Source of the DNA: an uncultured Pseudobdellovibrionaceae bacterium
Lineage (GTDB): Bacteria; Bdellovibrionota; Bdellovibrionia; Bdellovibrionales; JAMPXM01
NCBI GenBank assembly: GCA_934277865.1
Contig: CAKQVW010000031.1
Span: 1 to 14,830 of the forward strand
Length of the DNA stretch: 14,830 nucleotides
Reading direction: 5' to 3'
Part shown: positions 1 through 8,560 of the stretch, in pieces
How positions within the stretch are numbered: position 1 is the first letter of the stretch
How the letters are laid out: each line of letters opens with the position of its first letter
Program-made: the position numbers and the translations under genes
The notes under the pieces: model-generated
Databases searched by the model: none
The model's input: the letters and a program-made list of their open reading frames with translations, nothing else
Told to the model about the DNA's origin: nothing

Positions 1-1627
1 GCCCCATATGCTCGTACCAATTCATGAAGCCTGGCGTCAGCTCACTCAACGAGCACGCAGCGTCAAACTCCACCACATGGCCCCCGAGTTCGTCGTCGGA
101 AACCAGCTTCGTCGCCCAGGACTCCAAGGCCCTTCGGAACTGGTGAAACTCGGCCCGCTTGGCCTCAAACCCGGCCGCCATCGCGTGGCCACCAAACTGG
201 TCCAAATGGTTGGCGGCATAAGTCATTGCCTCGAGCAAATTGGCGCGAAGTCCCGTGGGCACCCGAGCGCTGCCGATGATAGAACCCGACTCCCCTTCGA
301 TGGCACCGATGAAAGCCGGTACACCAAAGCGCTGACTGAGTTTGGTTGCGACAAGACCCACCACACCTCGGTGAAACTTCTCGCTGGAAATCGCAATCAC
401 ACCATTGGGCGGCGACTCACTGAGAATGCGTTCGGCCTCTTCGTCGGCCAGCTTTTGTGAAGCTTGACGATCTTGGTTATTGGCCAAAACTTGTGCCACC
501 ATCTCGCGCGCTTTTTCGCGATCCGTTTCCAGGTAGAGATCAATCGGCTGAATGCCAGAACCCATTCGCGAGAGCGCGTTGAGCTTCGGCGCAAATCGAA
601 TCGCCACATCCTGAGCTGTCAACGGACGACCCCAAAGATCCAAAGCTTTTAAGAGTTCACTCAAACCTGGGCGTTCGGTCTCAGCCAACCGAACCAGTCC
701 ATGTTTCACAAGAATACGATTTTCCGCCTGCAGCGGAACCAAATCGGTGATCGTCCCGATTGCAAAACAATCCAAGAGCCGTTTTGGATCAAACGCTCCC
801 GCGCCATCGGCCTGAACAAGCCCCTCTTCCAAAAGGGCGCGACGAAGCGCCAGCACCAGATAAAAGATCACACCTGTTCCACAAAGGTGCCCGAGTCCCG
901 ATTCGCAGTTCCCTCGGTTGGGGTTCACCACGGCGACTGCCTCTGGCAGCACGACCGAACCCGACTCGTCCGTTTTGGGCAAATGGTGATCGGTGATAAT
1001 CACGTCAATCCCAAGGCTCTTGGCAAAGGCCGCTTCTTCCATCGCCGTGATCCCGAGATCAATTGAAACCAGAACCTGAATTCCTCGCTCGGCATGAAGC
1101 TTTTCGATGGCCGAAGAATGAAGTCCGTAGCCCTCCGTCAGACGCTGAGGTTGATAGCCCGAGACGTTTTGAAATCCCAGAAGCTGAAAAGCTTCCAGCG
1201 CCAAGGCCAAACCACTCGTGCCATCGAGATCGTAGTCCGCGTAAAGCAGAACATGTTCTTGTTTTTGTCGCGCTTCCACCAAGCGGCGAATTGCGAGATT
1301 GAGGTCTTTCAAAAGCAGAGGGTCACGAAGCGACTTCAGGCTTGGTCGAAACCACCACGCCAGATCGGCATCGGTCTTCAGCCCGCGGTGCATGAGCACC
1401 TCTTTCAACGCTCGTGGAACGCCTGACGCAAGCTGAGAGGACTTTGTGTCCGGGGTCTCGTCGGCTTCCCCGCGCTCGAAGCGCGTCTCCAACGAAGCCG
1501 CGCGTTTGCGCCAGATTTTGGCTGGAACCTTGGGCTTCTCGACAAAAACAAGCCCCGATGAGTCCTCATACGAGTCCTGCATCGGGGTGCTTGTTGGAGA
1601 TTGGGGCTCGATCTGCGAGTCAGCCAA
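1..1627 (-). CDS. recJ: Single-stranded-DNA-specific exonuclease RecJ (3' end outside window)
   Basis: RecJ is a 5'-3' single-strand DNA exonuclease of the DHH phosphoesterase family, used in recombination and repair in the cytoplasm. The reverse-strand translation is open from 1627 to the left edge, 542 residues, so only the last tens of residues are missing against the usual 560-580. Visible family motifs: YADYDLDGTSG (DxD metal site), VSIDLGI and ITDHHLP (the DHH signature), then the VNPN and CGTGV stretches; the later part holds GHAMAAGFEA, typical of the DHHA1 half. Start choice: TTG at 1625-1627 has AGAGAGG seven bases upstream and begins 17 nt after the secF stop. ATG at 1580-1582 has no visible ribosome site and lies in the stem of a hairpin. 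It is last in the secDF block, a common order in deltaproteobacterial-type genomes. Identity is certain; the start is not. Confidence 0.95.
   Translation of the reverse strand, partial: MADSQIEPQSPTSTPMQDSYEDSSGLVFVEKPKVPAKIWRKRAASLETRFERGEADETPDTKSSQLASGVPRALKEVLMHRGLKTDADLAWWFRPSLKSLRDPLLLKDLNLAIRRLVEARQKQEHVLLYADYDLDGTSGLALALEAFQLLGFQNVSGYQPQRLTEGYGLHSSAIEKLHAERGIQVLVSIDLGITAMEEAAFAKSLGIDVIITDHHLPKTDESGSVVLPEAVAVVNPNRGNCESGLGHLCGTGVIFYLVLALRRALLEEGLVQADGAGAFDPKRLLDCFAIGTITDLVPLQAENRILVKHGLVRLAETERPGLSELLKALDLWGRPLTAQDVAIRFAPKLNALSRMGSGIQPIDLYLETDREKAREMVAQVLANNQDRQASQKLADEEAERILSESPPNGVIAISSEKFHRGVVGLVATKLSQRFGVPAFIGAIEGESGSIIGSARVPTGLRANLLEAMTYAANHLDQFGGHAMAAGFEAKRAEFHQFRRALESWATKLVSDDELGGHVVEFDAACSLSELTPGFMNWYEHMG
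1545..1595 (-). promoter_or_regulatory. Terminator-like hairpin over the 5' end of recJ
   Basis: Bases 1547-1560 pair with 1580-1595 to give a 14-bp stem (eight bp, a two-base bulge at 1588-1589, then six bp) around a 19-nt loop. On the minus transcript the stem is followed by a short U run (GUUUUUG, two of the U in the stem). The alternative recJ ATG (1580-1582) is inside the stem. The loop holds a direct repeat AGTCCT at 1561-1566 and 1574-1579. It could attenuate transcription or limit translation of recJ relative to secF. This is inferred from base pairing alone; the sequence also codes for protein if the TTG start is right. Confidence 0.5.
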
Positions 1628-1643
1628 CCTACCGCCTCTCTTG

Positions 1644-2630
1644 TTACGCCGGGTTTGTAGCCGACGATGAGTGAGGAATCGCGGCCGTCGATCCTGGCGT
1701 CAGTTTGTCCATCAACATGATCATCGGTGCCGCAACATAGATCGTCGAATAGGCACCTACGATGATACCGATGATCAACGTGAATGCGATCTCCGCGATC
1801 ACGCCGCCCGACAAGAAGTAAAGACCCAAGCACGCCATCAATGTCGAGACTGCTGTCAAAATCGTGCGACCAAGGGTTTCGTTGATCCCCTTGTTCAAAA
1901 TGAACGCGAGCGATTTGTCACGGTTGAGCGGTGCCATTTCACGAATCCGGTCAAACGTCACGATGGTGTCGTTCAGCGAATAACCAATGAGAGTGAGAAT
2001 CGACGCGATGATTTGTACGTTTACTTCGCGGCCCATGATCGCAAACACACCCAGTGTGATGAGCGAGTCGTGAACAAGACAGATGATCGCACCTGGCGCG
2101 TAAGCGTAGTCAAATCGAACCGAGATATAGATGAGAAGAACCAAAAGACTGTAGAACGCCGCCAGGAGGCCGTTTTTCTTCAGTTCGCTTCCGACCTGCG
2201 GTCCTACCGTGTCGACGCGCAGAAGTTCTTCCGCTTTCATCCCAAGCTTTGAACTGAGGCCCGTTTTGACCTTTTCCAAGAGTGCGTTGAGTTCGCGGTT
2301 CTGAGCGTTGGCATCCGCCAGCTCAGGTGTTCCGATGCGAATCAAGAACTCGTTGGCTTCGCCAAAGGTTTGAACCGAAGCGCTGCCTGCGCCAACTTCT
2401 GTCAGCACGGCACGAACCTGTTCAACAGAAACCGCCGAGCCAAACTTGACCTGCATCTCTGTACCGCCGGTGAAGTCGATACCGTAGTTAAAGCCCTTTG
2501 TCAGAATCAAAGCTAGCGAGATCACAACGAGCAAAAGAGAGAGTCCACCCATTGGCTTGGCCAATCGGATAAAATCAATCCCTTCCATCTTTTCGCCGGC
2601 TACTGAGAATTTTTGTTTTGCTGTCGTCAT
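1644..2630 (-). CDS. secF: Protein translocase subunit SecF
   Basis: SecF is an inner-membrane RND-type subunit that, with SecD and YajC, helps SecYEG export proteins using the proton gradient. The 328-residue product matches the family length of about 300-330. It has an N-terminal membrane segment, the periplasmic-loop entry motif GIDFTGG, and the conserved block ending IGYSLNDTIVTFDRIRE in the membrane half, followed by further hydrophobic segments. ATG at 2628-2630 is chosen because GGAG lies seven bases upstream. A longer reading from ATG 2655-2657, overlapping the secD stop, has no ribosome site and adds only nine polar residues. It sits directly after secD and before recJ, so it is almost surely co-transcribed with both. 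Confidence 0.97.
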   Translation of the reverse strand: MTTAKQKFSVAGEKMEGIDFIRLAKPMGGLSLLLVVISLALILTKGFNYGIDFTGGTEMQVKFGSAVSVEQVRAVLTEVGAGSASVQTFGEANEFLIRIGTPELADANAQNRELNALLEKVKTGLSSKLGMKAEELLRVDTVGPQVGSELKKNGLLAAFYSLLVLLIYISVRFDYAYAPGAIICLVHDSLITLGVFAIMGREVNVQIIASILTLIGYSLNDTIVTFDRIREMAPLNRDKSLAFILNKGINETLGRTILTAVSTLMACLGLYFLSGGVIAEIAFTLIIGIIVGAYSTIYVAAPMIMLMDKLTPGSTAAIPHSSSATNPA

Positions 2631-2650
2631 TTTATTCTCCGTCTTCCCGC

Positions 2651-4375
2651 TTACCATTTAATCGAAGGGTTGAGTTTCCACTTGCTCACGATCAAGTCGA
2701 GAAGCACACGCGACGCAAAGACCCCAGTGAAGAGCGTGACAAAGAGACCTGTCATCAGCGTCACCGCGAATCCACGAATTGGACCAGTTCCGTAGTACAT
2801 CAGCACCACGCAAACCATGATCGACGTGATGTTGGAATCCATGATCGCCGAGAAGGCCTTGTCAAAACCAAGTCCCACCGACATCGCAAGCGTCTTCCCT
2901 GCTCCCATCTCCTCTTTGATCCGCTCAAAGATGATGACCGAAGCGTCGACTGCCATACCAAGACCCAGCGCGAGACCCGCAACACCCGGAAGTGTCAGCG
3001 TCGCGCCAAGAGCCGAGAGCACCGCCATCGTGAGCACAAGGTTCAACACAAGCGAGAGGTTTGCCATCAGACCAAACGAACGATAGTAGACCATATTGAA
3101 GATGAAGATCAGACCGATTCCGACCAAAGCGCCGAGCTGACCTTTTTCGATTGCGTCCGCTCCAACTGTCGGACCAACCGTGCGCTCTTCCAACTGCTCG
3201 AGAGCCGCAGGCAACGCGCCCGATTTCAATGTGATCGAAATATTCTTCGCTTCTTTCAAAGTCGCATCATATCCACCCGTTCGACCTAGCGTGATACGAC
3301 CCGAGTTTGTGATCTTGCTGTTGATCACGGGTGCTGTTTTGACGATGCGATCGAGCACGATCGCCATTCGGCGGCCCGTGTGCTTTTCGGTCATCGTGCC
3401 CATCGCGCGACCACCAGCTGCATCCAGACGGAAGTTCACTTCGGGTGCACCGGTTTCACCTGGCGCAACAAACGCGTCCGTCAAAAGATCGCCAGGAACC
3501 GTTTCCGATTGCATCAGCACGTAGGGAATACGGCCTGCTTCCATGGTCTCGGCATTGTCTGGCTTTTCAAATAGGACCAACGAACCTTCCGGAAGTTTTC
3601 CCTTCAAGGCCGCATTGAGTTTTTCGACATAGGCCGAGTACTTTAGGTCCGGCCCGAGCTTGAATCCGCCCGCCTTTTCCGCCTCTTCGATCATCGCCAA
3701 GAGCTTGCTAAATCCACCTTGGCCAGCATCCATCTGATTATCAAATTCAGGATTGACGATATAGAAGTCCAAACGAGCCGTCTTGTTGATCAGCTCCTTT
3801 GCACTGGCCGAGTCCTGAATCCCGGGAAGCTGAACAAGAATACGGTCGTCGCCCTGAGCCGTGATCGACGGTTCCGCAACACCGAATTCATCGATCCGGT
3901 TGCGGATCGTTTCAATCGCACGCTCAACCGTGCCCTTGCCAAATTCACGGACGTGAAGCTCACCAAACGTGGCCTTCACTCCAGTCGCCGAAGTCGCAAG
4001 GCTAAACATTGGGCCGTACATCTCTTCGATCTTTTTCTTTACGGCCTCAGCGTCGGTTTCGTTCGCTGTCGAGATTTCCATCTCGCCGCGAGCCGCGTCA
4101 CCTTGCTTGATCCCGCTGAACGCGATGTTGGAGCGACGAAGTTCTTCCGCCAGACCTGCGGCGATTCGACCAGCCTCTTGCTTCAGCGCACCTTCGATGT
4201 CAGCGCGCAGAACCAGGTGCAGTCCACCTTGGATATCCAGACCCAGCGTCATCTTGTCCTTCGTCGGCCACCACATTTTCGAGGTGTCGACGAAGTTTGG
4301 AACCATCCAAATGATTCCCATAATTGCCACAGCGGCCGTTACGGCCAAGCGCCATCCAATAGCTTGTGGTTTCAC
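2651..4375 (-). CDS. secD: Protein translocase subunit SecD
   Basis: SecD is the large subunit of the SecDF-YajC accessory complex in the inner membrane; its periplasmic P1 region aids late steps of preprotein movement. The 574-residue product starts with a membrane segment (about residues 10-28) and the family motif LGLDIQGGLHL (44-54), continues with a large periplasmic region, and ends with five hydrophobic segments. The RND motif GMAVDASVIIFERIKEE is at 473-489. The start is GTG at 4373-4375, overlapping the yajC stop as GTGA, with GGGAGG about eight bases upstream, which indicates translational coupling. Length and motifs are normal for the family. Confidence 0.98.
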   Translation of the reverse strand: MKPQAIGWRLAVTAAVAIMGIIWMVPNFVDTSKMWWPTKDKMTLGLDIQGGLHLVLRADIEGALKQEAGRIAAGLAEELRRSNIAFSGIKQGDAARGEMEISTANETDAEAVKKKIEEMYGPMFSLATSATGVKATFGELHVREFGKGTVERAIETIRNRIDEFGVAEPSITAQGDDRILVQLPGIQDSASAKELINKTARLDFYIVNPEFDNQMDAGQGGFSKLLAMIEEAEKAGGFKLGPDLKYSAYVEKLNAALKGKLPEGSLVLFEKPDNAETMEAGRIPYVLMQSETVPGDLLTDAFVAPGETGAPEVNFRLDAAGGRAMGTMTEKHTGRRMAIVLDRIVKTAPVINSKITNSGRITLGRTGGYDATLKEAKNISITLKSGALPAALEQLEERTVGPTVGADAIEKGQLGALVGIGLIFIFNMVYYRSFGLMANLSLVLNLVLTMAVLSALGATLTLPGVAGLALGLGMAVDASVIIFERIKEEMGAGKTLAMSVGLGFDKAFSAIMDSNITSIMVCVVLMYYGTGPIRGFAVTLMTGLFVTLFTGVFASRVLLDLIVSKWKLNPSIKW

Positions 4376-4803
4376 GCCTTGCCTCCCTTAGCATCCGCGG
4401 TCGCCGACGCACCTTGTGTCATCGCCTGAACCGACGACGCAATTGCCGTGCGAAGAACCTTCACACGCACACCGTCTGCGATCTCAAGCGTGATCACTTG
4501 GTCCGTCATACCTTCCACACGTCCAAGAATTCCGGACGAAAGCACGACCTCATCTCCCCGCTTTAGCGCCGAGATGAAACCCTGTCTTTGTTTTTCGCGT
4601 TTTTGCTGAGGGCGAAGAATGAGGAAATAAAAGATCCCCACCATCGCGATCAGCGGGACCATTTGAACCCAAGCCGGTGGTTGTGGTTGGCCAGCTGCGG
4701 CTTCCGCCATCGCCAACGCCGGAACAAGTGCCGTCATCAAGCCGACAGTTGCAGCCGTCAGAGCTGCTGTTTTTGAGAATGGGAATTTCGTAAAACCGAT
4801 CAT
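4372..4803 (-). CDS. yajC: Preprotein translocase subunit YajC
   Basis: YajC is a small inner-membrane partner of SecDF. The 143-residue product holds the family core: membrane segment VPLIAMVGIFYFLI (about 49-62) followed at once by LRPQQKREK, then GDEVVLSSGILGRV. ATG at 4801-4803 is chosen because AGGAG lies five bases upstream; a longer in-frame reading to 4881 lacks a ribosome site and would run almost into tgt. Unlike the roughly 110-residue enterobacterial form, there is an extra N-terminal hydrophobic stretch (residues 12-33, ending ALAMAEA) that looks like a signal peptide or second membrane helix. The C-terminus is a low-complexity Ala/Gly/Lys tail. The 85-nt gap to tgt shows no clear terminator. 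Confidence 0.95.
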   Translation of the reverse strand: MIGFTKFPFSKTAALTAATVGLMTALVPALAMAEAAAGQPQPPAWVQMVPLIAMVGIFYFLILRPQQKREKQRQGFISALKRGDEVVLSSGILGRVEGMTDQVITLEIADGVRVKVLRTAIASSVQAMTQGASATADAKGGKA

Positions 4804-4888
4804 CTCTACTCCTGATCTACAATTCGTGCGAATCGGATCAAGAATCACTCTAAAACCGAAGACTTGGCAAGCATAAGGCAACGACCGG

Positions 4889-6028
4889 TTACGACACCTT
4901 CACAAAGCGGCGATAGCAGTCGTCGCGGAACTCGGCCCAGCGCCCAGCTTTGATCGCTTCTCGGGCACGCGACATCAGTGCAAAGAAAAAGTGCAGATTG
5001 TGAATCGTGTTGAGTCTCGCACCGAGGATCTCGTCCGCCAAAAGCAAGTGACGCAAGTAGGCCTTCGAGTAGTTCTTGCAGGTGTAGCAATCGCACTCGG
5101 GATCCAGCGGAGAGGGATCATTCTTGAACTCCACACGTTTGATCGAAACCTTGCCCTTCCAGGTGTAGAGCGTTCCATTTCGCGCAACGCGGGTTGGCAA
5201 AACACAGTCGAACATATCGATTCCGGAATCCACCGCCACGATCAAATCCAGCGGCGTTCCGACGCCCATCAGATAACGCGGCTTGTTTTTGGGCATTCGC
5301 GGCGCCACCTGCGGCACCAAGCGATGCATCAGTTCGATCGGCTCACCGACTGAAAACCCACCGAGGGCGTAGCCGGGAAGATCGACCGAACAAATCTCGT
5401 CGAGACTTTGAAGGCGAAGCTTCGGATCGAGTCCACCCTGTACGATTCCGAAAAGCAGACTTTCTTTTCTTGTCATCGCGTCTTTGGATCGCTTCAGCCA
5501 CCGCAGTGTGAGCGCCATGCTGGCGCGGATTTCCTCTTCCGTGGACGGGTGCTTCAAACACTCGTCAAACGCCATGATGATGTCGCTGCCAAGATCCATC
5601 TGAATTTGCATCGACGTCTCTGGCGAAAGAAAGTGTCTGTCGCCATCCAAGTGCGAGCGAAACTCGACACCCTCTTCCGAAAGTTTGCGAAGTCCGGCGA
5701 GTGAAAACACCTGGAAGCCACCACTATCGGTCAAAATGGGTCCATGCCAGTTCATGAACTTGTGCAGCCCACCAAGTTCCTTGATCAGCTTTTCACCAGG
5801 ACGGATGTGCAGATGATAGGTGTTGCCGAGCACGACCTGACAACCCGAGCTTTTTAGTTCTTCCGGCGTCATCGCCTTGACGGTGGCCTTGGTTCCAACC
5901 GCCATGAAGACCGGCGTTTCGATTGCACCGTGCGCGGTTTGCAGACGTGCGGCGCGTGCCTCACCGTCTGTCGCAAGAAGCTTAAACTCCCCTACGGGGG
6001 CTACATCTGTTGCCGTGCTGAGCTGCAT
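4889..6028 (-). CDS. tgt: Queuine tRNA-guanosine(34) transglycosylase Tgt
   Basis: Tgt swaps guanine-34 of GUN-anticodon tRNAs for preQ1 on the way to queuosine. The 379-residue product has the usual bacterial length. Visible: DSGGFQVFSL (D101 is the expected general base), the substrate-pocket stretch GIVQGG (194-199), GVGTPLDLI, and DMFDCVLPTR (271-280), which holds the nucleophilic Asp. The zinc site is complete: C312, C314, C317 and H343. ATG at 6026-6028 has a weak AGG-containing site upstream. The gene sits just ahead of yajC, a common bacterial arrangement; queA, the next enzyme of the pathway, is about 6 kb away in this window on the same strand. Confidence 0.98.
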   Translation of the reverse strand: MQLSTATDVAPVGEFKLLATDGEARAARLQTAHGAIETPVFMAVGTKATVKAMTPEELKSSGCQVVLGNTYHLHIRPGEKLIKELGGLHKFMNWHGPILTDSGGFQVFSLAGLRKLSEEGVEFRSHLDGDRHFLSPETSMQIQMDLGSDIIMAFDECLKHPSTEEEIRASMALTLRWLKRSKDAMTRKESLLFGIVQGGLDPKLRLQSLDEICSVDLPGYALGGFSVGEPIELMHRLVPQVAPRMPKNKPRYLMGVGTPLDLIVAVDSGIDMFDCVLPTRVARNGTLYTWKGKVSIKRVEFKNDPSPLDPECDCYTCKNYSKAYLRHLLLADEILGARLNTIHNLHFFFALMSRAREAIKAGRWAEFRDDCYRRFVKVS

Positions 6029-6064
6029 GTCTGAACCTATCTCGTTTGAATCAAATCTTGGGGC

Positions 6065-6619
6065 TTAGTCTTTTTCGATGCGAATGCGAATCACGCCGAT
6101 CGGCTGACCTTCAGACACACGCGCCACTTCTGTTCGCTGTTGAAATTCAAATCCGCGACCAAACTGTGATTCCAAAAGCGACTCGCGCGCAAGCGCATCA
6201 AACTTGAGTTCGGTAAAAGCCACCTGGCAAGCAAACCACTTTTTGTGTTGCCGGCCACATTGGCCCTCGACCTTCGAGCCATCCGTTCCCTCACCAGCCC
6301 ACGAGCCATTGCCCTGGCGCTTGAGTTCGAAGTCCGTGTCCAAACCCGTCAACTGCGCCGGCAAACTGAAACGCATGATGCCCGTTCGATCCGGAGAGCC
6401 GTAGGCATTTTGATCGCTGCGAGTCGTGTATTCTGCAGCGGCTGCAAGCTCGGCGGACACCATCGGCACCGAGTAAATTGCGCCGATGCGCGCAGAAGCC
6501 GGCTCCGCTTGCAGAAAGCAACCCGCAGCTAACGCTCCCAAAAGCATTTTGAGAACCCAAGGCCATGCTTTGATTCGTACCGTTTTGATTTGCGCCATGT
6601 CGTTCATGTTTCCCCTCAT
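6065..6619 (-). CDS. Small exported protein of unknown function
   Basis: Unrecognised. The 184-residue reading (from ATG 6617-6619) has a basic N-terminus and a hydrophobic stretch WVLKMLLGALAAG (21-33) ending near ASA (41-43), a likely signal peptide. A Cys at 34 could be a weak lipobox (LAAGC), so lipoprotein is an alternative. The mature part is small and hydrophilic, with the pair C121 and C131 in a nine-residue-spaced QCG...FAC segment that could form a disulphide, and ends in a beta-like VIRIRIEKD. The first ATG overlaps the upstream regulator stop as ATGA but has no ribosome site; ATG at 6605-6607 has GAGGGG just upstream and may be the real start. The overlap suggests joint expression with the regulator, and the 36-nt gap to tgt suggests readthrough into the sec block. 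Confidence 0.8.
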   Translation of the reverse strand: MRGNMNDMAQIKTVRIKAWPWVLKMLLGALAAGCFLQAEPASARIGAIYSVPMVSAELAAAAEYTTRSDQNAYGSPDRTGIMRFSLPAQLTGLDTDFELKRQGNGSWAGEGTDGSKVEGQCGRQHKKWFACQVAFTELKFDALARESLLESQFGRGFEFQQRTEVARVSEGQPIGVIRIRIEKD

Positions 6620-8538
6620 GCAGGATTCAATATGTAACGAGTCGCCCGTGTCGATCCCGTTCGAACCAAGAACCCAAGTTCCACCAACTCACCTAAGTCC
6701 CGCAAAGCGCTGGCTCGCGAGATGCCAAATCTCCTGACAAGATCCTGCACCCCAACATCCCCTCGTGTAGCAAGGTCCTCCAAGACCTGCAACTGACGGA
6801 TTCTCAGTCGGCTCGTTTCCTGGGGATTCAGCGACTGGCGCGAGAGCCTTTTCGGCCCTTCTTCACGCGATTTCACCATCCATAAAACCCCTTGGCTAAG
6901 AGCCTGCGTCAAACCGGGATTAAACTCCGACCAAGTCTTCAAGCTCACTTCGGGATTGAGAAAGACTCGTTCTCCAGAAATCGAAACCCACGGTGTCCCG
7001 CCACCGAGGAGCTTTCTTAACCTCGTCGCCGCCACGGCCAAGAGTCGGTCATGGCGTTCCGAGTCGTAGCGGTAGCCCCAAACAGACTCAATCGCCGCAG
7101 CTTTCGTGCTTGGCCCAAGGGAAAGGTGCAACAACAGTCTGCCCAAGAGACCGCCAAGCCCGTCTCGAACCAGCTTCGCCTCGCCGCTTTCAACGACCAA
7201 AACGCTTTCGTCCGGCAGACCTAGCACCAAAAGGTTTCGGCCAAATCGAAGTCCCAGAGTGGAAACCAGAATTCCCAAGTAGCCACGATCTAAAAGTTCT
7301 TTTGTTAGTCCTATTGAAGGAGCGTTTCGCTCCAACGCCAGACGGTCCATCAGATCTCCGAAAGGGTCCTCTCCTTCACGGAACTCTGTTCCCGAGCCTT
7401 CGCACATGGGCGCAATTGCTTTTACGGAAACGGCCGGACTACCTTGGCGGGGTGCTAAACGCCCGGATATACGACGTTCAATACCGTGACCTGGTGGGCG
7501 AGTTTTTGCCAGCAGTCCTTCGGTCTCCGCGATGCGAGATCTCAAATCGTCAATAGGTGCAGCTCCCTCGAGTTCGCCCTTCAGCTCACGAAGTGTCGCC
7601 AGGCGAAAACAGAAAACCTTGCGCAAGAGATCTTGCTCCAAGTTCTGTTTTTTTACGTCGCGAAGTGCGGTCTCCGCACTTTGCAGGCTAAACAAGACCT
7701 CCAGTGGACGCCCCTCAAGCTTTGCCATCCAAGCCAAACGCAGATGGAGCCACGCCGTCTGCAACCAGTTCTTCGAGCCTAGAATTTCAGGTGATGCCGA
7801 GTCCAAAACACGCCGAGCCGTACGAAGCTGCCCTCGCAAGATGGCCTGCCGCGCAAGCTCCAGCCTGAGCTCGGAGCGCGAGTAAGAATCCTTGGGGTCA
7901 AGTTCCACGAGGGCTCGCAAAAGGCGAGACATCACTCGCGCAGGCTCAAGTCCAAATGCCGCTTCGTACTTGAGCACAGAAATCGTGATGGCAGCCGGGA
8001 AACTGCGATGCTTAACAGCCTCGGCGGCACGCTTTGCCAAGCGCAATGTTTTTAGCCCCTGGCGCACTTCTCCTGTGCGCACATAAGAATGCCCAAGAAG
8101 ATCGAGCGCCAAGATTCTCGCCAATGGCTCCAAACGACTTGTCGACTGCTGGGCTTCAGCCAGTGCCTTTCGCGAGAGCTCGGCCGTGGCTTCGCCTTGT
8201 AGATAACGAATGAAACCTTCCAATTGAAAAGCGAAAAAGCCCACCAGGTTCTCTCGCTTCGCCTCAAGGCGTCTTAGCCGCTTTAACCGGCGTTCCGCCT
8301 CTTCTAGGCCTCCCGAACGCGCAAGCCCGAGGCCTAAGAAAAAACTGACCAATCCGGATGCGTCACGTTCTTCGATATTTTTAGCAAGCGCCAAAGCCTC
8401 TTCAAGTTCCCCACGTAAAACCAGCGACGCGGCCAGCAGATCTTGCGAGCCCGACTTCAAAATCTCTCGCCGGTCGAGGGCTAAAATCCCATCGATCTGG
8501 CCCTGGATAAAAAGTTGAAAGAGTTCTTCACGTTTCAC
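6616..8538 (-). CDS. Putative transcription regulator: helical repeats plus two winged-helix domains
   Basis: A 640-residue protein with no obvious enzyme motif. Residues about 1-345 are a run of amphipathic helices rich in Leu, Ala, Arg and Glu, resembling TPR-type or solenoid repeats. A polar linker follows (345-405). Residues about 465-535 look like an OmpR/SARP-type winged helix: an AAIESVWG helix, a LLAVAATRLRKLLG recognition-like helix, then WVSISGERVFLNP as the wing. Residues about 575-640 look like a second, DeoR/MarR-style winged helix (QVLEDLATRG, VQDLVRRFGISRASALRDL, GFLVRTG, RYIL). Start is GTG at 8536-8538; a stop lies 15-18 nt upstream in frame and no ribosome site is seen. It is divergent from the cytochrome operon across a repeat-rich gap, so control of that operon and of itself is the natural inference. 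Domain calls are by eye. Confidence 0.82.
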   Translation of the reverse strand: MKREELFQLFIQGQIDGILALDRREILKSGSQDLLAASLVLRGELEEALALAKNIEERDASGLVSFFLGLGLARSGGLEEAERRLKRLRRLEAKRENLVGFFAFQLEGFIRYLQGEATAELSRKALAEAQQSTSRLEPLARILALDLLGHSYVRTGEVRQGLKTLRLAKRAAEAVKHRSFPAAITISVLKYEAAFGLEPARVMSRLLRALVELDPKDSYSRSELRLELARQAILRGQLRTARRVLDSASPEILGSKNWLQTAWLHLRLAWMAKLEGRPLEVLFSLQSAETALRDVKKQNLEQDLLRKVFCFRLATLRELKGELEGAAPIDDLRSRIAETEGLLAKTRPPGHGIERRISGRLAPRQGSPAVSVKAIAPMCEGSGTEFREGEDPFGDLMDRLALERNAPSIGLTKELLDRGYLGILVSTLGLRFGRNLLVLGLPDESVLVVESGEAKLVRDGLGGLLGRLLLHLSLGPSTKAAAIESVWGYRYDSERHDRLLAVAATRLRKLLGGGTPWVSISGERVFLNPEVSLKTWSEFNPGLTQALSQGVLWMVKSREEGPKRLSRQSLNPQETSRLRIRQLQVLEDLATRGDVGVQDLVRRFGISRASALRDLGELVELGFLVRTGSTRATRYILNPA

Positions 8539-8560
8539 AAGAACGAGTCTGTCTCAAGAA

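Noticed and set aside
1671..2252. Long plus-strand open frame opposite secF
   Set aside because: It is a shadow of secF: composition is Arg/His/Asp-rich without domains, and the minus frame is an unmistakable SecF.
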